A DNA stretch of 64,000 nt from an uncultured Coriobacteriaceae bacterium (GTDB taxonomy: Bacteria; Actinomycetota; Coriobacteriia; Coriobacteriales; Atopobiaceae), in the NCBI GenBank assembly GCA_902788705.1, contig CADALE010000012.1, positions 1 through 64,000 of the forward strand, read 5' to 3'. This document shows, one piece after another, positions 47,318 to 55,764 of the stretch; position 1 is the stretch's first letter, and every line of letters starts with the position of its first letter. A program made the position numbers and the translations under genes. The notes beneath the pieces are model-generated. The model was not told where the DNA came from. It searched no databases and saw only the letters and a list, made by a program, of their open reading frames with translations.

Positions 47318-48118
47318 ATGCGCATCCTTTGCGACACGCACACGCACACGATCTTCTCGCGACATGCCTACTCGACCGTCGAGGAGTGCGTTCGCACGGC
47401 GGCCGAGCGCGGGCTGGAGCTGTACGGCGCCACCGACCACTTCTCGGCCATGCTCTTTCCCGAGCGGCCCGGTGGCCCCGACCTACGCGACTACCAGTAC
47501 TTCCTTAACTTCCGCGACTGGCCGCGCCTGTGGTACGGCGTACAGGTGATGCGCGGATGCGAGGCCGACATCGTTGACCTCGAGGGGCGGCTGTTTGGGC
47601 ACGACGTGCCCGTGACAACTGGCATCGCGGGAGACCTGCGTGCCGTGCCCACGACGCTGCTGGCTCACGTGCTTGAGCAGTGCGACTACGTGGTTGCCAG
47701 CATCCACGGACAGGACTTCCTGCGCACGGCCTCGTCGGATCAGGTAACCAGCATGTACCTGCGCGCGATGGAGGAGCCCAAGGTGCTTACGCTGGGGCAT
47801 GTGGACCGCACCGAGGCGCCCTTCGACGTGGACGCCGTGGTTGAGGCTGCGCGCGACACCCACCACCTGATCGAGGTGAACGAGGCAAGCCTCGCTCGCC
47901 CGGCAGCGGCACAGCGTCTGCGGCATGTGGTGGAGCGCTGCGCGGCGATTGGGTGTCCCGTGGTGGTGAACACCGACACGCACATCGCGTACGGCATCGG
48001 ACGCTTCGACCGGGCGATTGCCCTGCTCGATGAGCTGGGCTTTCCCGAGGAGCTGGTGGCCAACCGCACGGCGGAAACGTTCCACGAGGCGCTTGCCGCC
48101 GCCGGGCTTGACGTCTAG
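47318..48118 (+). CDS. PHP-domain phosphoesterase
   Basis: A 266-residue polymerase-and-histidinol-phosphatase (PHP) fold hydrolase. DTHTHTIFSRHAYSTVEE (HxH metal site), ATDHFSA, GCEADIVD, ASIHGQDF, GHVDR and NTDTH are in family order. The YcdX/HisK-type members hydrolyse phosphate esters using a trinuclear metal site; the substrate is unknown. I chose the ATG at 47318 because AAGGAGG precedes it; an ATG at 47303 lies inside that region. It overlaps the convergent MerR gene by four bases at the stop codons. Confidence 0.85.
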   Translation: MRILCDTHTHTIFSRHAYSTVEECVRTAAERGLELYGATDHFSAMLFPERPGGPDLRDYQYFLNFRDWPRLWYGVQVMRGCEADIVDLEGRLFGHDVPVTTGIAGDLRAVPTTLLAHVLEQCDYVVASIHGQDFLRTASSDQVTSMYLRAMEEPKVLTLGHVDRTEAPFDVDAVVEAARDTHHLIEVNEASLARPAAAQRLRHVVERCAAIGCPVVVNTDTHIAYGIGRFDRAIALLDELGFPEELVANRTAETFHEALAAAGLDV

Positions 48119-48882
48119 GCGTTTGCCACGATTGCGTCGTGCAAGAACTGCGTGGCGCCATTGCCGCATGCGTCGTCGTAGTAGGCAATGAAGCGCTGGT
48201 CGGCAAGGTAGCCCTCGGCCATGCCACGATGAGCGGCGGGCGAGTAGGTGCCATCCGGCCAGTGGGCTTGCAGCCAACGCGCGTGCATGCTTACCAACTT
48301 TGCTGATTCGGCGCCCGCAGGGTCGCCTGTTGCCATGGCTGCGCGCAGCTGTGCCTTGATGGCCTCCTCTAGCTCCATGAGATCAGTCCATTCCCCCTGC
48401 GTCAAGCGAAGTAGCTTGGCGTTTGCTGCGTCAATGGTGGCGTCCCCGTAGCGTGCGCGGGCCTCGGCCCCAAAGTCGCGCTCGTTCTGATTGATGGCCT
48501 TGCGGCGCAGACCCTCAAAACGCTCCTCGTCTGTCATGGTAGCTCCGTCCTCTAGGCTTGTGATGGTCTTCTCTACGGTGGCTATCAGCGTGTCAAGCTG
48601 GTCTCGTCGTGCGTGCAGTGCGGCGAGGTGGCTGCGCAGCGTGGTCGCGGCATCATAGTTGGGCGAGTCCAACAGCTGGGCAATATCGCCCAGTTCAAGA
48701 CCCATGTCGCGATAGAGCAGAATCTGCTGAAGGCGCGCCACGTCGTTGGGGGAATACGAGCGGTAGCCGTTGCCGCGTCGTGCGGGTACCAACAGGCCAA
48801 TCTGGTCGTAGTGATGCAACGTGCGAACGCTCACACCACTAAGCTGCGCCAGCTGGGCTGGCGTGTACCCCTTGGACACCAT
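48115..48882 (-). CDS. MerR-family regulator with TipAS-like ligand domain
   Basis: A 255-residue transcription activator. The N-terminal MerR domain (YTPAQLAQLSGVSVRTLHHYDQIGLLVPARRGNGYRSYSPNDVARLQQILLYRDMGLELGDIAQLL) is followed by a coiled coil (about 80-115) and a TipAS domain (about 130-255; RAEARARYGD ... HARWLQAHWPDGTYSPAAHRGMAEGYLADQRFIAYYDD). TipA proteins bind cationic thiopeptides and other drugs. ATG 48882 has GGAAGGAGGAG upstream. Its promoter has the MerR-type 19-base spacer with a dyad, so it is autoregulated by DNA distortion. Confidence 0.88.
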   Translation of the reverse strand: MVSKGYTPAQLAQLSGVSVRTLHHYDQIGLLVPARRGNGYRSYSPNDVARLQQILLYRDMGLELGDIAQLLDSPNYDAATTLRSHLAALHARRDQLDTLIATVEKTITSLEDGATMTDEERFEGLRRKAINQNERDFGAEARARYGDATIDAANAKLLRLTQGEWTDLMELEEAIKAQLRAAMATGDPAGAESAKLVSMHARWLQAHWPDGTYSPAAHRGMAEGYLADQRFIAYYDDACGNGATQFLHDAIVANA

Positions 48883-48933
48883 GCTCCTCCTTCCAGTGGC
48901 CTTGCGCCTGCCGTCATCTCCCGCCACGAGGGG

Positions 48934-48964
48934 AGTGTAAACCCTAACGTAGCGTAAGGGTCAA
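48934..48964 (-). promoter_or_regulatory. MerR-type promoter/operator of the TipA-like gene
   Basis: On the minus strand: TTGACC, a 19-base spacer, then TACACT. The spacer holds the dyad ACCCTTACG ... CGTTAGGGT (941-961, one mismatch). A 19-base spacer with a central dyad is the hallmark of MerR-activated promoters. Confidence 0.8.
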
Positions 48965-49029
48965 GAGGTCTCGCAGCAATTATTTGGCGTCTAGCGGCGG
49001 GGGTTGGGGGTCTTCCGGAAAGAATGGTA

Positions 49030-49269
49030 GGGTGGGTGTACAAAAAGCCGAGCCAATGCACTTGTCAAAAAATAATATAATTATTGATATCGCAATCTAC
49101 CAGCGGTTTCTCTGATGGACACAAGCCGTCAAACGGGATCGCCCGTCCCCCACAGCCAAAACTGCGGAAGAGCTCTGCTATGGGAGTCGCAAAAGCGCAG
49201 TTACGTGAGTTGGCTTTACGCGTCACGCCTCGAGTGCGGTGCATTGGCTCGGCTTTTTGTACACCACCC
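49030..49269. mobile_element. MITE-like element with 27-bp perfect terminal inverted repeats
   Basis: 49035-49061 and 49239-49265 are exact reverse complements over 27 bases (beginning GGTGTACAAAAAGCCG); adding one indel extends the match to the flanking GGGTGG. The 177-base interior is AT-richer than the chromosome near its left end (a run of AATAATATAATTATT around 49070), and its short open frames (for example 49084-49281) look non-coding. AAAGAAT occurs a few bases outside each end and could be a target-site duplication, but it is short and offset. No transposase is nearby, so movement would need one in trans. Confidence 0.7.
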
Positions 49270-49413
49270 GGCAAAGAATAAGCAGACTAGCCACCCAGGG
49301 GTCGAGTTAACGTGCAAGGCACGCTGCGCAACGCCTGGGAACCAGGCTGTGAGCCTGCGCGAAGCGCCCTGGGAGGTGACCCCAGGGCGCTGCGAGGCGA
49401 TAAGCAGCTGCGC

Positions 49414-50112
49414 CTAGAAATCGCGGGCGGCGTAGATGCGCTCAGAGAGGCGCATTGATCCTAAGTACAGCAGGGCAATGAGACAGGCCGCAACGACAAA
49501 GAGAGGGGCGGGCGAGCCCACCGATTTCGCGAGGTGCTCGAGCCCGTCCAGGATCGGCATGATTGCCTTGCGAATCGGCTCGACAGAGAACATCATGCAG
49601 ATTGCGAACGGCACCCAGAAGGTCATGCGTGCCTTGCTGATTCCCACACGAAAGATGACGGGCATCTCGATGGCAAGGAATGCAAGCGCGGCAAGGCCGG
49701 TGCCCAGCGACGTCAGCGCGATGATGCCGATACCCCGTGGGGCTGCCACCGAGCCAAGGAACAGGGGGATGGCCCACTGGACTGTCGTGCCCAGCGCCGT
49801 AGCCAGGATCACGGTTGCAAAGGTAGTCAGGGCCGTCAGCGCATAGCGGCTGCGCACCACCTGCCGTGCCGACGTGGGAAATGTCAGGCGAAACTGCTCC
49901 CAGCCATTGGCCTCATCGGCGCTAAAGAGCCCGATGGCCAGGTAAATGGTAATCATCGCTACCAACATGCTTGCTACGGCAACCCCGGCGGAGAACTCGC
50001 CGTCGGCATTGCCCATGGCCACGACGGGCGTCATGACGATTATCGTCACGATCAGGTAGCGCAGGAAGGTCCTGCGGATGATGGACCAGTCGGCATACAT
50101 CAGGGCACGCAT
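49414..50112 (-). CDS. ABC-2-type transporter membrane subunit
   Basis: A 232-residue integral membrane protein with six helices, resembling small ABC-2 permeases paired with YtrA-type regulators. The start ATG (50112) directly abuts the stop of the ATPase gene, so the three genes ytrA-like, ATPase and permease form one leftward operon. Substrate unknown; similar systems export antimicrobial peptides or affect envelope stress. Confidence 0.8.
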   Translation of the reverse strand: MRALMYADWSIIRRTFLRYLIVTIIVMTPVVAMGNADGEFSAGVAVASMLVAMITIYLAIGLFSADEANGWEQFRLTFPTSARQVVRSRYALTALTTFATVILATALGTTVQWAIPLFLGSVAAPRGIGIIALTSLGTGLAALAFLAIEMPVIFRVGISKARMTFWVPFAICMMFSVEPIRKAIMPILDGLEHLAKSVGSPAPLFVVAACLIALLYLGSMRLSERIYAARDF

Positions 50113-51045
50113 CTACCTCACCTCACCCTTCACGAGAAGGACCATGACGTCGTCGATGGACGCTCGGTCGCAGACGTAGTCGGGATACGCGCGGGCGAAC
50201 GCCGCGCGGTCGGGCACCAGAAGGTCCCAGCTTAGGTCGTGGCGTAGCACGCGCACCTCGCTCATGAGGCCGTCCTCGCGCACGCGATCCAGCTCGCTGG
50301 TGCGCAGGTGCGCGACGCCCATCAGGTCGATCGCGTCGCGGTCGCATGTCAGGATCACGTGTCCGTTGTCAATCAGCACCAGGTAGTCGGCCAGCTTCTC
50401 GAGGTCGGTCGTGATGTGGCTGGAGATAAGGGCGCTGTGTGCGTCGTCCTCCATCCATTCGCGCACGATGTCAAGCACCTCCTCGCGCACGATGGGGTCG
50501 AGGCCGGCGGTGGGCTCGTCCATGATGATGAGGTCGGCGCCGCTGGCGAGCACGCAGGCAAGCTGCAGCTTCATGCCCATGCCACGCGAGAGCTCGCTGA
50601 TTCGCTTGCGTGCGGATCCTGGCAGCAGGTCCATGCGTGTGGCGATGCGCTCGAAGGCGACCTGGTCAAAGGCGGGGAAGGCCATCCGGCTCATGGTGGC
50701 CACCTCGCTCACGGTCATGACGCTGGGGTAGGCGGTCATCGCGCTTACAAACCCCACGCGTCCCCGCATCGAGATGAGCTCGGCGTCCGAAAGCTCGGAC
50801 AGCTTTCGCCCAAACAGTTGGATGCTGCCGCCGTCGGCGTGGATGGTTCCCAGGATGGCCTTCATGAGCGTGGTCTTGCCGGCGCCGTTCTGGCCGATGA
50901 GGCCTACGACCGATCCCCGGGGCACGTCAAGCGACACGGCGTCCAGCGTGAAGCCCTCGTATCGCTTGGTCAGGCCATTGACGCGCAGGTCGCAGGGCTC
51001 GTCGCAAGCACTCATGTTGGGAAGCGACATGAAGGTGGTGCTCAT
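50113..51045 (-). CDS. ABC transporter ATPase subunit
   Basis: A 310-residue nucleotide-binding subunit. Walker A GQNGAGKTT, Q-loop, signature LSRGMGMKLQLA, Walker B LIIMDEPTAG and H-loop SSHIT. The last 80 residues after the ABC domain are a small extra domain. ATG 51045 begins two codons after the regulator stop. With the permease it forms a transporter. Confidence 0.9.
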   Translation of the reverse strand: MSTTFMSLPNMSACDEPCDLRVNGLTKRYEGFTLDAVSLDVPRGSVVGLIGQNGAGKTTLMKAILGTIHADGGSIQLFGRKLSELSDAELISMRGRVGFVSAMTAYPSVMTVSEVATMSRMAFPAFDQVAFERIATRMDLLPGSARKRISELSRGMGMKLQLACVLASGADLIIMDEPTAGLDPIVREEVLDIVREWMEDDAHSALISSHITTDLEKLADYLVLIDNGHVILTCDRDAIDLMGVAHLRTSELDRVREDGLMSEVRVLRHDLSWDLLVPDRAAFARAYPDYVCDRASIDDVMVLLVKGEVR

Positions 51046-51047
51046 CG

Positions 51048-51422
51048 TTACTCATCCTCCAGAAGAAGATCGAGCATCTCCCGCAGCTCGTCGGCGGTCA
51101 CGCCGGCGGAGCGGGCGTCGGACACGGCGCGCACGAGCGACGCCTCAACCATGCGCAGGCGCTCCTCGCGCAGCAGCTCGAGGTTGTCGCCCGCCACGAA
51201 GCAGCCCTTGCCAGGCACCGTGTGGATGAACCCCTGGGTCTCGAGGTCCTGGTAGGCGCGCTTGGTGGTGATGGCGCTGATGCGCAGCTGGGTGGCGAGC
51301 GCGCGAATCGAGGGAAGCTGCTGCCCCTCGAGGAGCGCACCAGTTAGCACCTGCTCGCGAATCTGTGAGGCAATCTGCTCGTAGATGGGCTTGTCCGACG
51401 AGTTGGATATGACGATTTCCAT
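51048..51422 (-). CDS. YtrA-type GntR-family regulator
   Basis: A 124-residue repressor. The winged HTH (KPIYEQIASQIREQVLTGALLEGQQLPSIRALATQLRISAITTKRAYQDLETQGFIHTVPGKGCFVA) is that of the GntR/YtrA subgroup, which lacks a ligand domain and has only a short helical C-terminal tail. It typically represses its own ABC operon and responds to envelope stress. ATG 51422 with GGAAGGA upstream. The operator at 51485-51502 overlaps the promoter of this operon. Confidence 0.93.
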   Translation of the reverse strand: MEIVISNSSDKPIYEQIASQIREQVLTGALLEGQQLPSIRALATQLRISAITTKRAYQDLETQGFIHTVPGKGCFVAGDNLELLREERLRMVEASLVRAVSDARSAGVTADELREMLDLLLEDE

Positions 51423-51480
51423 GGCGGTCCTTCCATGGTCGCGCGTTTGGTGCGGCGGCAGCGTCCTGCCGTCATAACTG

Positions 51481-51509
51481 TATATACCGTACATATACGG
51501 TAGTGTCAA
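51481..51509 (-). promoter_or_regulatory. Promoter and operator of the ytrA-type ABC operon
   Basis: On the minus strand: TTGACA, 17 bases, TATATA, a near-consensus promoter. Within the spacer and -10 edge sits the perfect dyad TACCGTA-N4-TACGGTA (51485-51502), a good candidate for the GntR/YtrA operator. Confidence 0.85.
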
Positions 51510-51544
51510 GTGGCGACGTTGGGCAGGGGTGTCACGGCAGCGAA

Positions 51545-51574
51545 AGGCCCCGAATCGTGCACGATTCGGGGCCT
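51545..51574 (-). terminator. Terminator after the flavin oxidoreductase gene
   Basis: A perfect 30-base palindrome (AGGCCCCGAATCGT arms), 30 bases beyond the stop codon of the leftward gene, followed on that strand by TTTC. Confidence 0.8.
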
Positions 51575-51604
51575 GCAAGTACGCGCTATCTACAGAAGAT
51601 GGGC

Positions 51605-53569
51605 CTATACGATGGACCTCGCGGCGTCATAGCCACCGGTCACGGCCTCCTGGATGCGGCCAACCTTCTGTGAATCGCCGGCAACCACCACGGGAACGCC
51701 CAGCTCAGCGGTCCACTCAGGCGCCGCGGTGGGCCTCATGCCCAGCGAGAGCACCAGGTGGTCGAACGTCGTCTCCACCTTCTCGCCGTCGGCCTTCTCG
51801 AACGTGGCCACGTTGCCCTTCACACCCAGCAGCTTGTGGCCTGGGTTCAGCGTGGTGTCAGTCTGCCCCAGGCGTCCCATGATGTCGATCATGTTCTGGA
51901 AGAAGATGCCCGGGCCAATCTGGTCCACCATCTCGTATAGGTCTACGTGGCAGTCCTGCTTGGACGACAGCATCTCGGCCACCTCGATGCCCGTCATTCC
52001 AGAGCCCACCACCACGACCTTCTGGCCGGTCAGCGGCGGCTCGGCCATGATGGCCTCGGGCGGCGTGAGCACCAGCGGGCTGTCGAGGCCCGGGATGCTG
52101 CCCGGCTTAACGGGCGTAGAGCCGGCAGCCCAGATCATGGCCACGGGCGCCTCGGCCTTCACCAGCTGGGCCGTTGCTTCCACGCCGGTGCGAATCTCTA
52201 CCGGCAGGTCGGCCAGCGCGGCCTCGTAGTAGCGGATCAGCCAGTCAAGGCGCCACTTCTTGGGCGGCTTGGCGGCAAACACCAGCTGGCCACCCACCTC
52301 GTTGGCCTTCTCGAGCACCACGACGTTAAAGCCGCGCAGACCCAGCACACGAGCGGCCTCGAGGCCTGCCGGGCCGGCGCCCACCACGACCACCTTGCGG
52401 CCGTCGCCGTCCTGGGTAAGCGGAGCAAGGTCGCACTCGCGTCCGGCCTCAGGGTTCACAGAGCAAACCATGGGGCTGAACGGGTCCTCGTGGGCGGCCA
52501 TCAGGCTCTCGATGCAGCGCATGCAGCTGATGCACGGGCGGATGAGCTTGTCGGCGCCTTCGCGCACCTTGTTGCCCCAGTCAGGGTCGGCAAAGAACTG
52601 GCGCGCCGAGCCCACCATGGCCACACCGCCGTCGATGAGGTCCATCGCCGTCTCGGGATGGCGCACCACCGAGCACGCAATCACGGGGATGTTGACCGCG
52701 GCGGCGATGGTCTTGCCGTTCACGCTCTTCCAGCCCTCGTCGAAGCCCACCGGTTCCCAGGCCCAGTTCATGGTCTCGTAGTTGCCGGCCGAGACGTCGA
52801 TGGCGTCGGCGCCCCAGGCCTCGAAGAGCTTGCAGAACTCCACGGCCATGTCCAGCGTGATGCCGTCGTCAACGCCCAGCATGCGCAGGTACTCGTCAGC
52901 GGTAAGGCGCACGATGATGGGGAAGTCGGGGCTGGTGCGCTCGCGGATGCCCTGGATGATGCGGCGCACGATCTCGGCGCGGTTCTCAAGACTGCCGCCG
53001 AACTCGTCATCGCGGTGGTTGGTGTAGGGGCTAAGGAACTGGCACAGCAGGTAGCCGTGGGCGCAGTGCAGCTCGACGGCGTCGGCGCCTGACTTCCACA
53101 CACGCACGCCGCCCTCGATGAAGTCCTCGATGATGCCCAGCACCTCGTCGTGCTCGAGCGCACGGGTCGGTGCCATGGTCAGCTTGGTGGGCTGGCCCGA
53201 GGGGCTGACGGTCATGCCGTCCTCGCACAGCGGCGGTACGCCCTGGCAGCCGGGGTGGTAGATCTCTACCGCAAACTTGGCGCCGGTGGCCTGTACGGCC
53301 TTCGCCATCTCGGCAAAGCTGGGGATGGCCTCGTCGTTGTCGATGAGCAGGTTGCGAGCGTCGCCGCGCCCGTGCACGCGGTTGACCGAGCAGATCTCGG
53401 TGATGACCAGGCCGCATCCACCCGCGCCGCGCGCCGCGTAGAAGTCGCAGTCGCGCTTGCTGGCCTTGCCGTCCAGCTCGGCGTAGTAGTTGCCCATCGG
53501 CTCGAACACGAGGCGGTTGGGTACCACCATTTTGTTGATGGTGACGGGCTCGAAAAGCTTCTCGTACAT
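51605..53569 (-). CDS. NADH:flavin oxidoreductase / 2-enoate reductase family (Old Yellow Enzyme plus FAD domain)
   Basis: A 654-residue enzyme. N-terminal FMN-binding TIM barrel (LFEPVTINKMVVPNRLVFEPMGNYYAELDGKAS, HCAHGYLLCQFLSPYTNHRDDEFGG, active-site segment), a 4Fe-4S motif (CISCMRCIESLMAAHEDPFSPMVC), and an FAD/NAD(P) Rossmann domain (VVVVGAGPAGLEAARVLGLRG). The layout is that of 2,4-dienoyl-CoA reductase, enoate reductases and the bile-acid enzymes BaiCD/BaiH. It reduces an activated C=C bond in anaerobic metabolism; the substrate is not predictable. ATG 53569 has GGGAGAGG upstream. Confidence 0.88.
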   Translation of the reverse strand: MYEKLFEPVTINKMVVPNRLVFEPMGNYYAELDGKASKRDCDFYAARGAGGCGLVITEICSVNRVHGRGDARNLLIDNDEAIPSFAEMAKAVQATGAKFAVEIYHPGCQGVPPLCEDGMTVSPSGQPTKLTMAPTRALEHDEVLGIIEDFIEGGVRVWKSGADAVELHCAHGYLLCQFLSPYTNHRDDEFGGSLENRAEIVRRIIQGIRERTSPDFPIIVRLTADEYLRMLGVDDGITLDMAVEFCKLFEAWGADAIDVSAGNYETMNWAWEPVGFDEGWKSVNGKTIAAAVNIPVIACSVVRHPETAMDLIDGGVAMVGSARQFFADPDWGNKVREGADKLIRPCISCMRCIESLMAAHEDPFSPMVCSVNPEAGRECDLAPLTQDGDGRKVVVVGAGPAGLEAARVLGLRGFNVVVLEKANEVGGQLVFAAKPPKKWRLDWLIRYYEAALADLPVEIRTGVEATAQLVKAEAPVAMIWAAGSTPVKPGSIPGLDSPLVLTPPEAIMAEPPLTGQKVVVVGSGMTGIEVAEMLSSKQDCHVDLYEMVDQIGPGIFFQNMIDIMGRLGQTDTTLNPGHKLLGVKGNVATFEKADGEKVETTFDHLVLSLGMRPTAAPEWTAELGVPVVVAGDSQKVGRIQEAVTGGYDAARSIV

Positions 53570-53592
53570 GACCTCTCCCTTCGATGAGTTGG

Positions 53593-53619
53593 CCCCCACA
53601 CCATCATGCGATGTGGGGG
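53593..53619 (-). terminator. GC-rich hairpin between exoA and the oxidoreductase gene
   Basis: CCCCCACA pairs with TGTGGGGG around an 11-base loop. It lies between two leftward genes, either as a weak terminator of exoA or in the leader of the oxidoreductase gene. Confidence 0.4.
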
Positions 53620-53696
53620 TGGATTGTGGCATGTCTTTTCGGGAGGCGGCTTCGCGATGGGCGCCTTGGCGCTGGTCGCCGCGGGTGGCCATGGGG

Positions 53697-54479
53697 CTAC
53701 AGCTGGATGGTCAGCTCAACGGGGCAGTGGTCCGAGCCGTACACCTCGCTAAGGATGGACGCGCTGGTCACGCGGTCGGCGATGTTGTCGCTTACCAGGA
53801 AGTAGTCGATGCGCCAGCCCGCGTTGTTGGCCCGCGCGCGGAAGCGGTAGCTCCACCAGCTGTAGGCACCCGTCAGGTCGGGATGGCGTGCGCGGAAGGT
53901 GTCCACGAAGCCGGTGTCAAGCAGCTGCGTGAAGCTCTCGCGCTCCTCGTCCGAGAAGCCCGCGTTGCCGCGGTTGGGGCCGGGGTTCTTGAGGTCTATC
54001 TCCTGATGGGCCACGTTGAAGTCGCCGCAGGTCACAACAGGTTTGGTGGCCGCCAGCTCGCGTAGGAACTCGCGGTAGCGCGCATCCCACACCAGGCGCT
54101 CGTCGATGCGGGCCAGGCCGTCCTTCGCGTTGGGCGTGTACACGTCCACAAACCAGTAGGTGGGAAACTCCAGCGCGCACACGCGGCCCTCGTCATCGGC
54201 GCAGGGACTGCCGATCTCGCGAATCACCTGCAGCGGCTCCTCCTTGGAGAAGACCGCGGTGCCCGAGTAGCCCTTGCGCGCGGCATAGCTCCACGTCTGC
54301 GTGTAGCCGGGCAGGTCCAGCTTGAGCTGGCCCTCCTGCATCTTGGTCTCCTGCAGGGCAAAGACGTCCGCGTCGAGCGTCTGGAAGATCTCGACGAAGC
54401 TGGGGTCCTTCTTCATCACGGCACGCAGGCCGTTTACGTTCCACGAAACGAGCCTCAGCTCGCGGGTGCTGTCAGACAT
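53697..54479 (-). CDS. exoA: Exodeoxyribonuclease III / AP endonuclease
   Basis: A 260-residue endonuclease/exonuclease/phosphatase-fold enzyme for base-excision repair. Motifs LRLVSWNVNGLRA, LQETKM, YSGTAVFSK, GDFNVAHQEIDLKNP, RIDYFLVS and GSDHCPVEL are in order with catalytic Asn, Glu, Asp and His. Gram-positive ExoA type. ATG 54479. Confidence 0.95.
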   Translation of the reverse strand: MSDSTRELRLVSWNVNGLRAVMKKDPSFVEIFQTLDADVFALQETKMQEGQLKLDLPGYTQTWSYAARKGYSGTAVFSKEEPLQVIREIGSPCADDEGRVCALEFPTYWFVDVYTPNAKDGLARIDERLVWDARYREFLRELAATKPVVTCGDFNVAHQEIDLKNPGPNRGNAGFSDEERESFTQLLDTGFVDTFRARHPDLTGAYSWWSYRFRARANNAGWRIDYFLVSDNIADRVTSASILSEVYGSDHCPVELTIQL

Positions 54480-54575
54480 GCCATGGCCTTTCTCGATCGA
54501 AGATGTGCGTCAAGTATAGACGCTTCGCTGGCGTTTCCACACCTTCAGAGTATAAAACAATTGTTCGTATTATGC

Positions 54576-54605
54576 TTGACAAAAAGAACAAATGTACGCT
54601 ATATC
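54576..54605 (+). promoter_or_regulatory. Promoter-like sequence with an SOS-like box
   Basis: TTGACA, 18 bases, TATATC on the plus strand. GAACAAATGTAC (54586-54597) lies between them and differs by one base from the Gram-positive LexA/DinR consensus GAAC-N4-GTTC. No complete gene starts downstream; the region before the patatin gene holds only a short frame remnant. Confidence 0.4.
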
Positions 54606-54662
54606 CTCAACTCGTCGGGAAGGACGGGCGAGCCGAAGGCCTTTCCACACTGGCCACGCTAG

Positions 54663-54764
54663 GCGAAAAAGCTTGCAGCCCGGGGGCGTGAGTCCGAACT
54701 GCTGGCCGCGCTTGGCGACGAGGCGCGCCTGGCGTCGCTCCTCGAAGAGTTTGGGATTGGGTAG
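54663..54764 (+). pseudogene. Possible 3' remnant of a lost gene
   Basis: A stop-bounded frame without a start codon encodes about 33 residues ending SLLEEFGIG, with codon use and amphipathic pattern like the C-terminus of a real protein. With the promoter-like sequence upstream it may be the scar of a deleted, perhaps SOS-regulated, gene. Weak evidence. Confidence 0.3.
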
Positions 54765-54776
54765 GGGCCGGGCGGG

Positions 54777-55670
54777 CTAGCCCAGCCCCACGAACTTTAG
54801 GATGCGTGGAAGCTCGCGCTCGCCCTGCGCATGCCCAAGTTCGTAGGCGTGCTCCAGCTGCTTGGTGTCGATGGTGCTGTTGCGTATGGGCATCGTGTCT
54901 GGTCGGATGACCAGCGCACGTCCCTCGCGCTCCAGTTGGGCTACGTGCCCCAGGGCTATGTCGTAGCGCTGGGGCCTCGTGAGCAGCGCCTCCACGACGT
55001 GCGGATACTTTCCGAACGCGCGCGAGATGCCCCGGCGCGCCGCCTGTGACAGCGGCCGCTTCCAGTATCCCTGCTCGCGTGTGGCCACGAACACCATGCG
55101 CTCGAAGCCGTCGGCCTCGGCCATGCCTATGGGGATGCCTGCGCCTTCGCCCAGGCCTCCGTCCAGCAGCACCTTGCCGTCAACCGGCTCGGGAACCATG
55201 GCTCCGGGGATGGTGGAGCTTGCGCGCACGCGTTTGATGGCCTCCCATACGTTAGGCATGTCGTCCTTGGTGAAGGTGACGGTGCGGCCGGTATCGCGCT
55301 CGAAGGCCTGGATGCGGATGCGCGCCGGGTTGGCTACGAACGTCTCCCAGTCAAACGGGGCGAAGTTGTCGGCAAGGCAACCTTCGTACAGGTAGTCGGC
55401 ATTGAAGTAGCCCTTCCCCTGCAGAAGCGTCTTCATGCCACCCACGGGCTCGCGTCCGTCGATGGCCATGAACGCGTCCTTCACGCGAACGCGGTCGCGT
55501 GACACGTAGTCAAGCGTGTGACTGGCCCCCGCCGAGAGCCCGCACACATAGTCAAACCACACGTCGTGCTCCAGCAGCACGTTGGCGATGCCTGCCGTAT
55601 ACGCGCCACGGTAGCCGCCGCCCTCAAACACGAGGGCGCAGTCAAACACGTTGCTTACAAGTGGTTCCAT
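54777..55670 (-). CDS. Patatin-like phospholipase
   Basis: A 297-residue lipid acyl hydrolase. Oxyanion hole GGGYRG (17-22), nucleophile Ser46 in GLSAG, and the dyad aspartate in LLDGGLGEG. Resembles the RssA/YjjU-type bacterial patatins, which act on membrane lipids or acyl esters. ATG 55670 after AGAAGGGAT; the frame extends upstream but those residues overlap the neighbouring promoter. Divergent from cobB. Confidence 0.88.
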   Translation of the reverse strand: MEPLVSNVFDCALVFEGGGYRGAYTAGIANVLLEHDVWFDYVCGLSAGASHTLDYVSRDRVRVKDAFMAIDGREPVGGMKTLLQGKGYFNADYLYEGCLADNFAPFDWETFVANPARIRIQAFERDTGRTVTFTKDDMPNVWEAIKRVRASSTIPGAMVPEPVDGKVLLDGGLGEGAGIPIGMAEADGFERMVFVATREQGYWKRPLSQAARRGISRAFGKYPHVVEALLTRPQRYDIALGHVAQLEREGRALVIRPDTMPIRNSTIDTKQLEHAYELGHAQGERELPRILKFVGLG

Positions 55671-55764
55671 GGGGATCCCTTCTGGTGCTAGAGTCTGAGG
55701 TGACGTCGGATGGGCGCGCAGGCAGCTGGCGCCTGACAAAGGGCACGCAGGAGAGGAGACCAGC

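Noticed and set aside
49084..49417. Two overlapping plus-strand frames in the MITE-like region
   Set aside because: No ribosome binding site, no recognisable product, and they cross the right inverted repeat.
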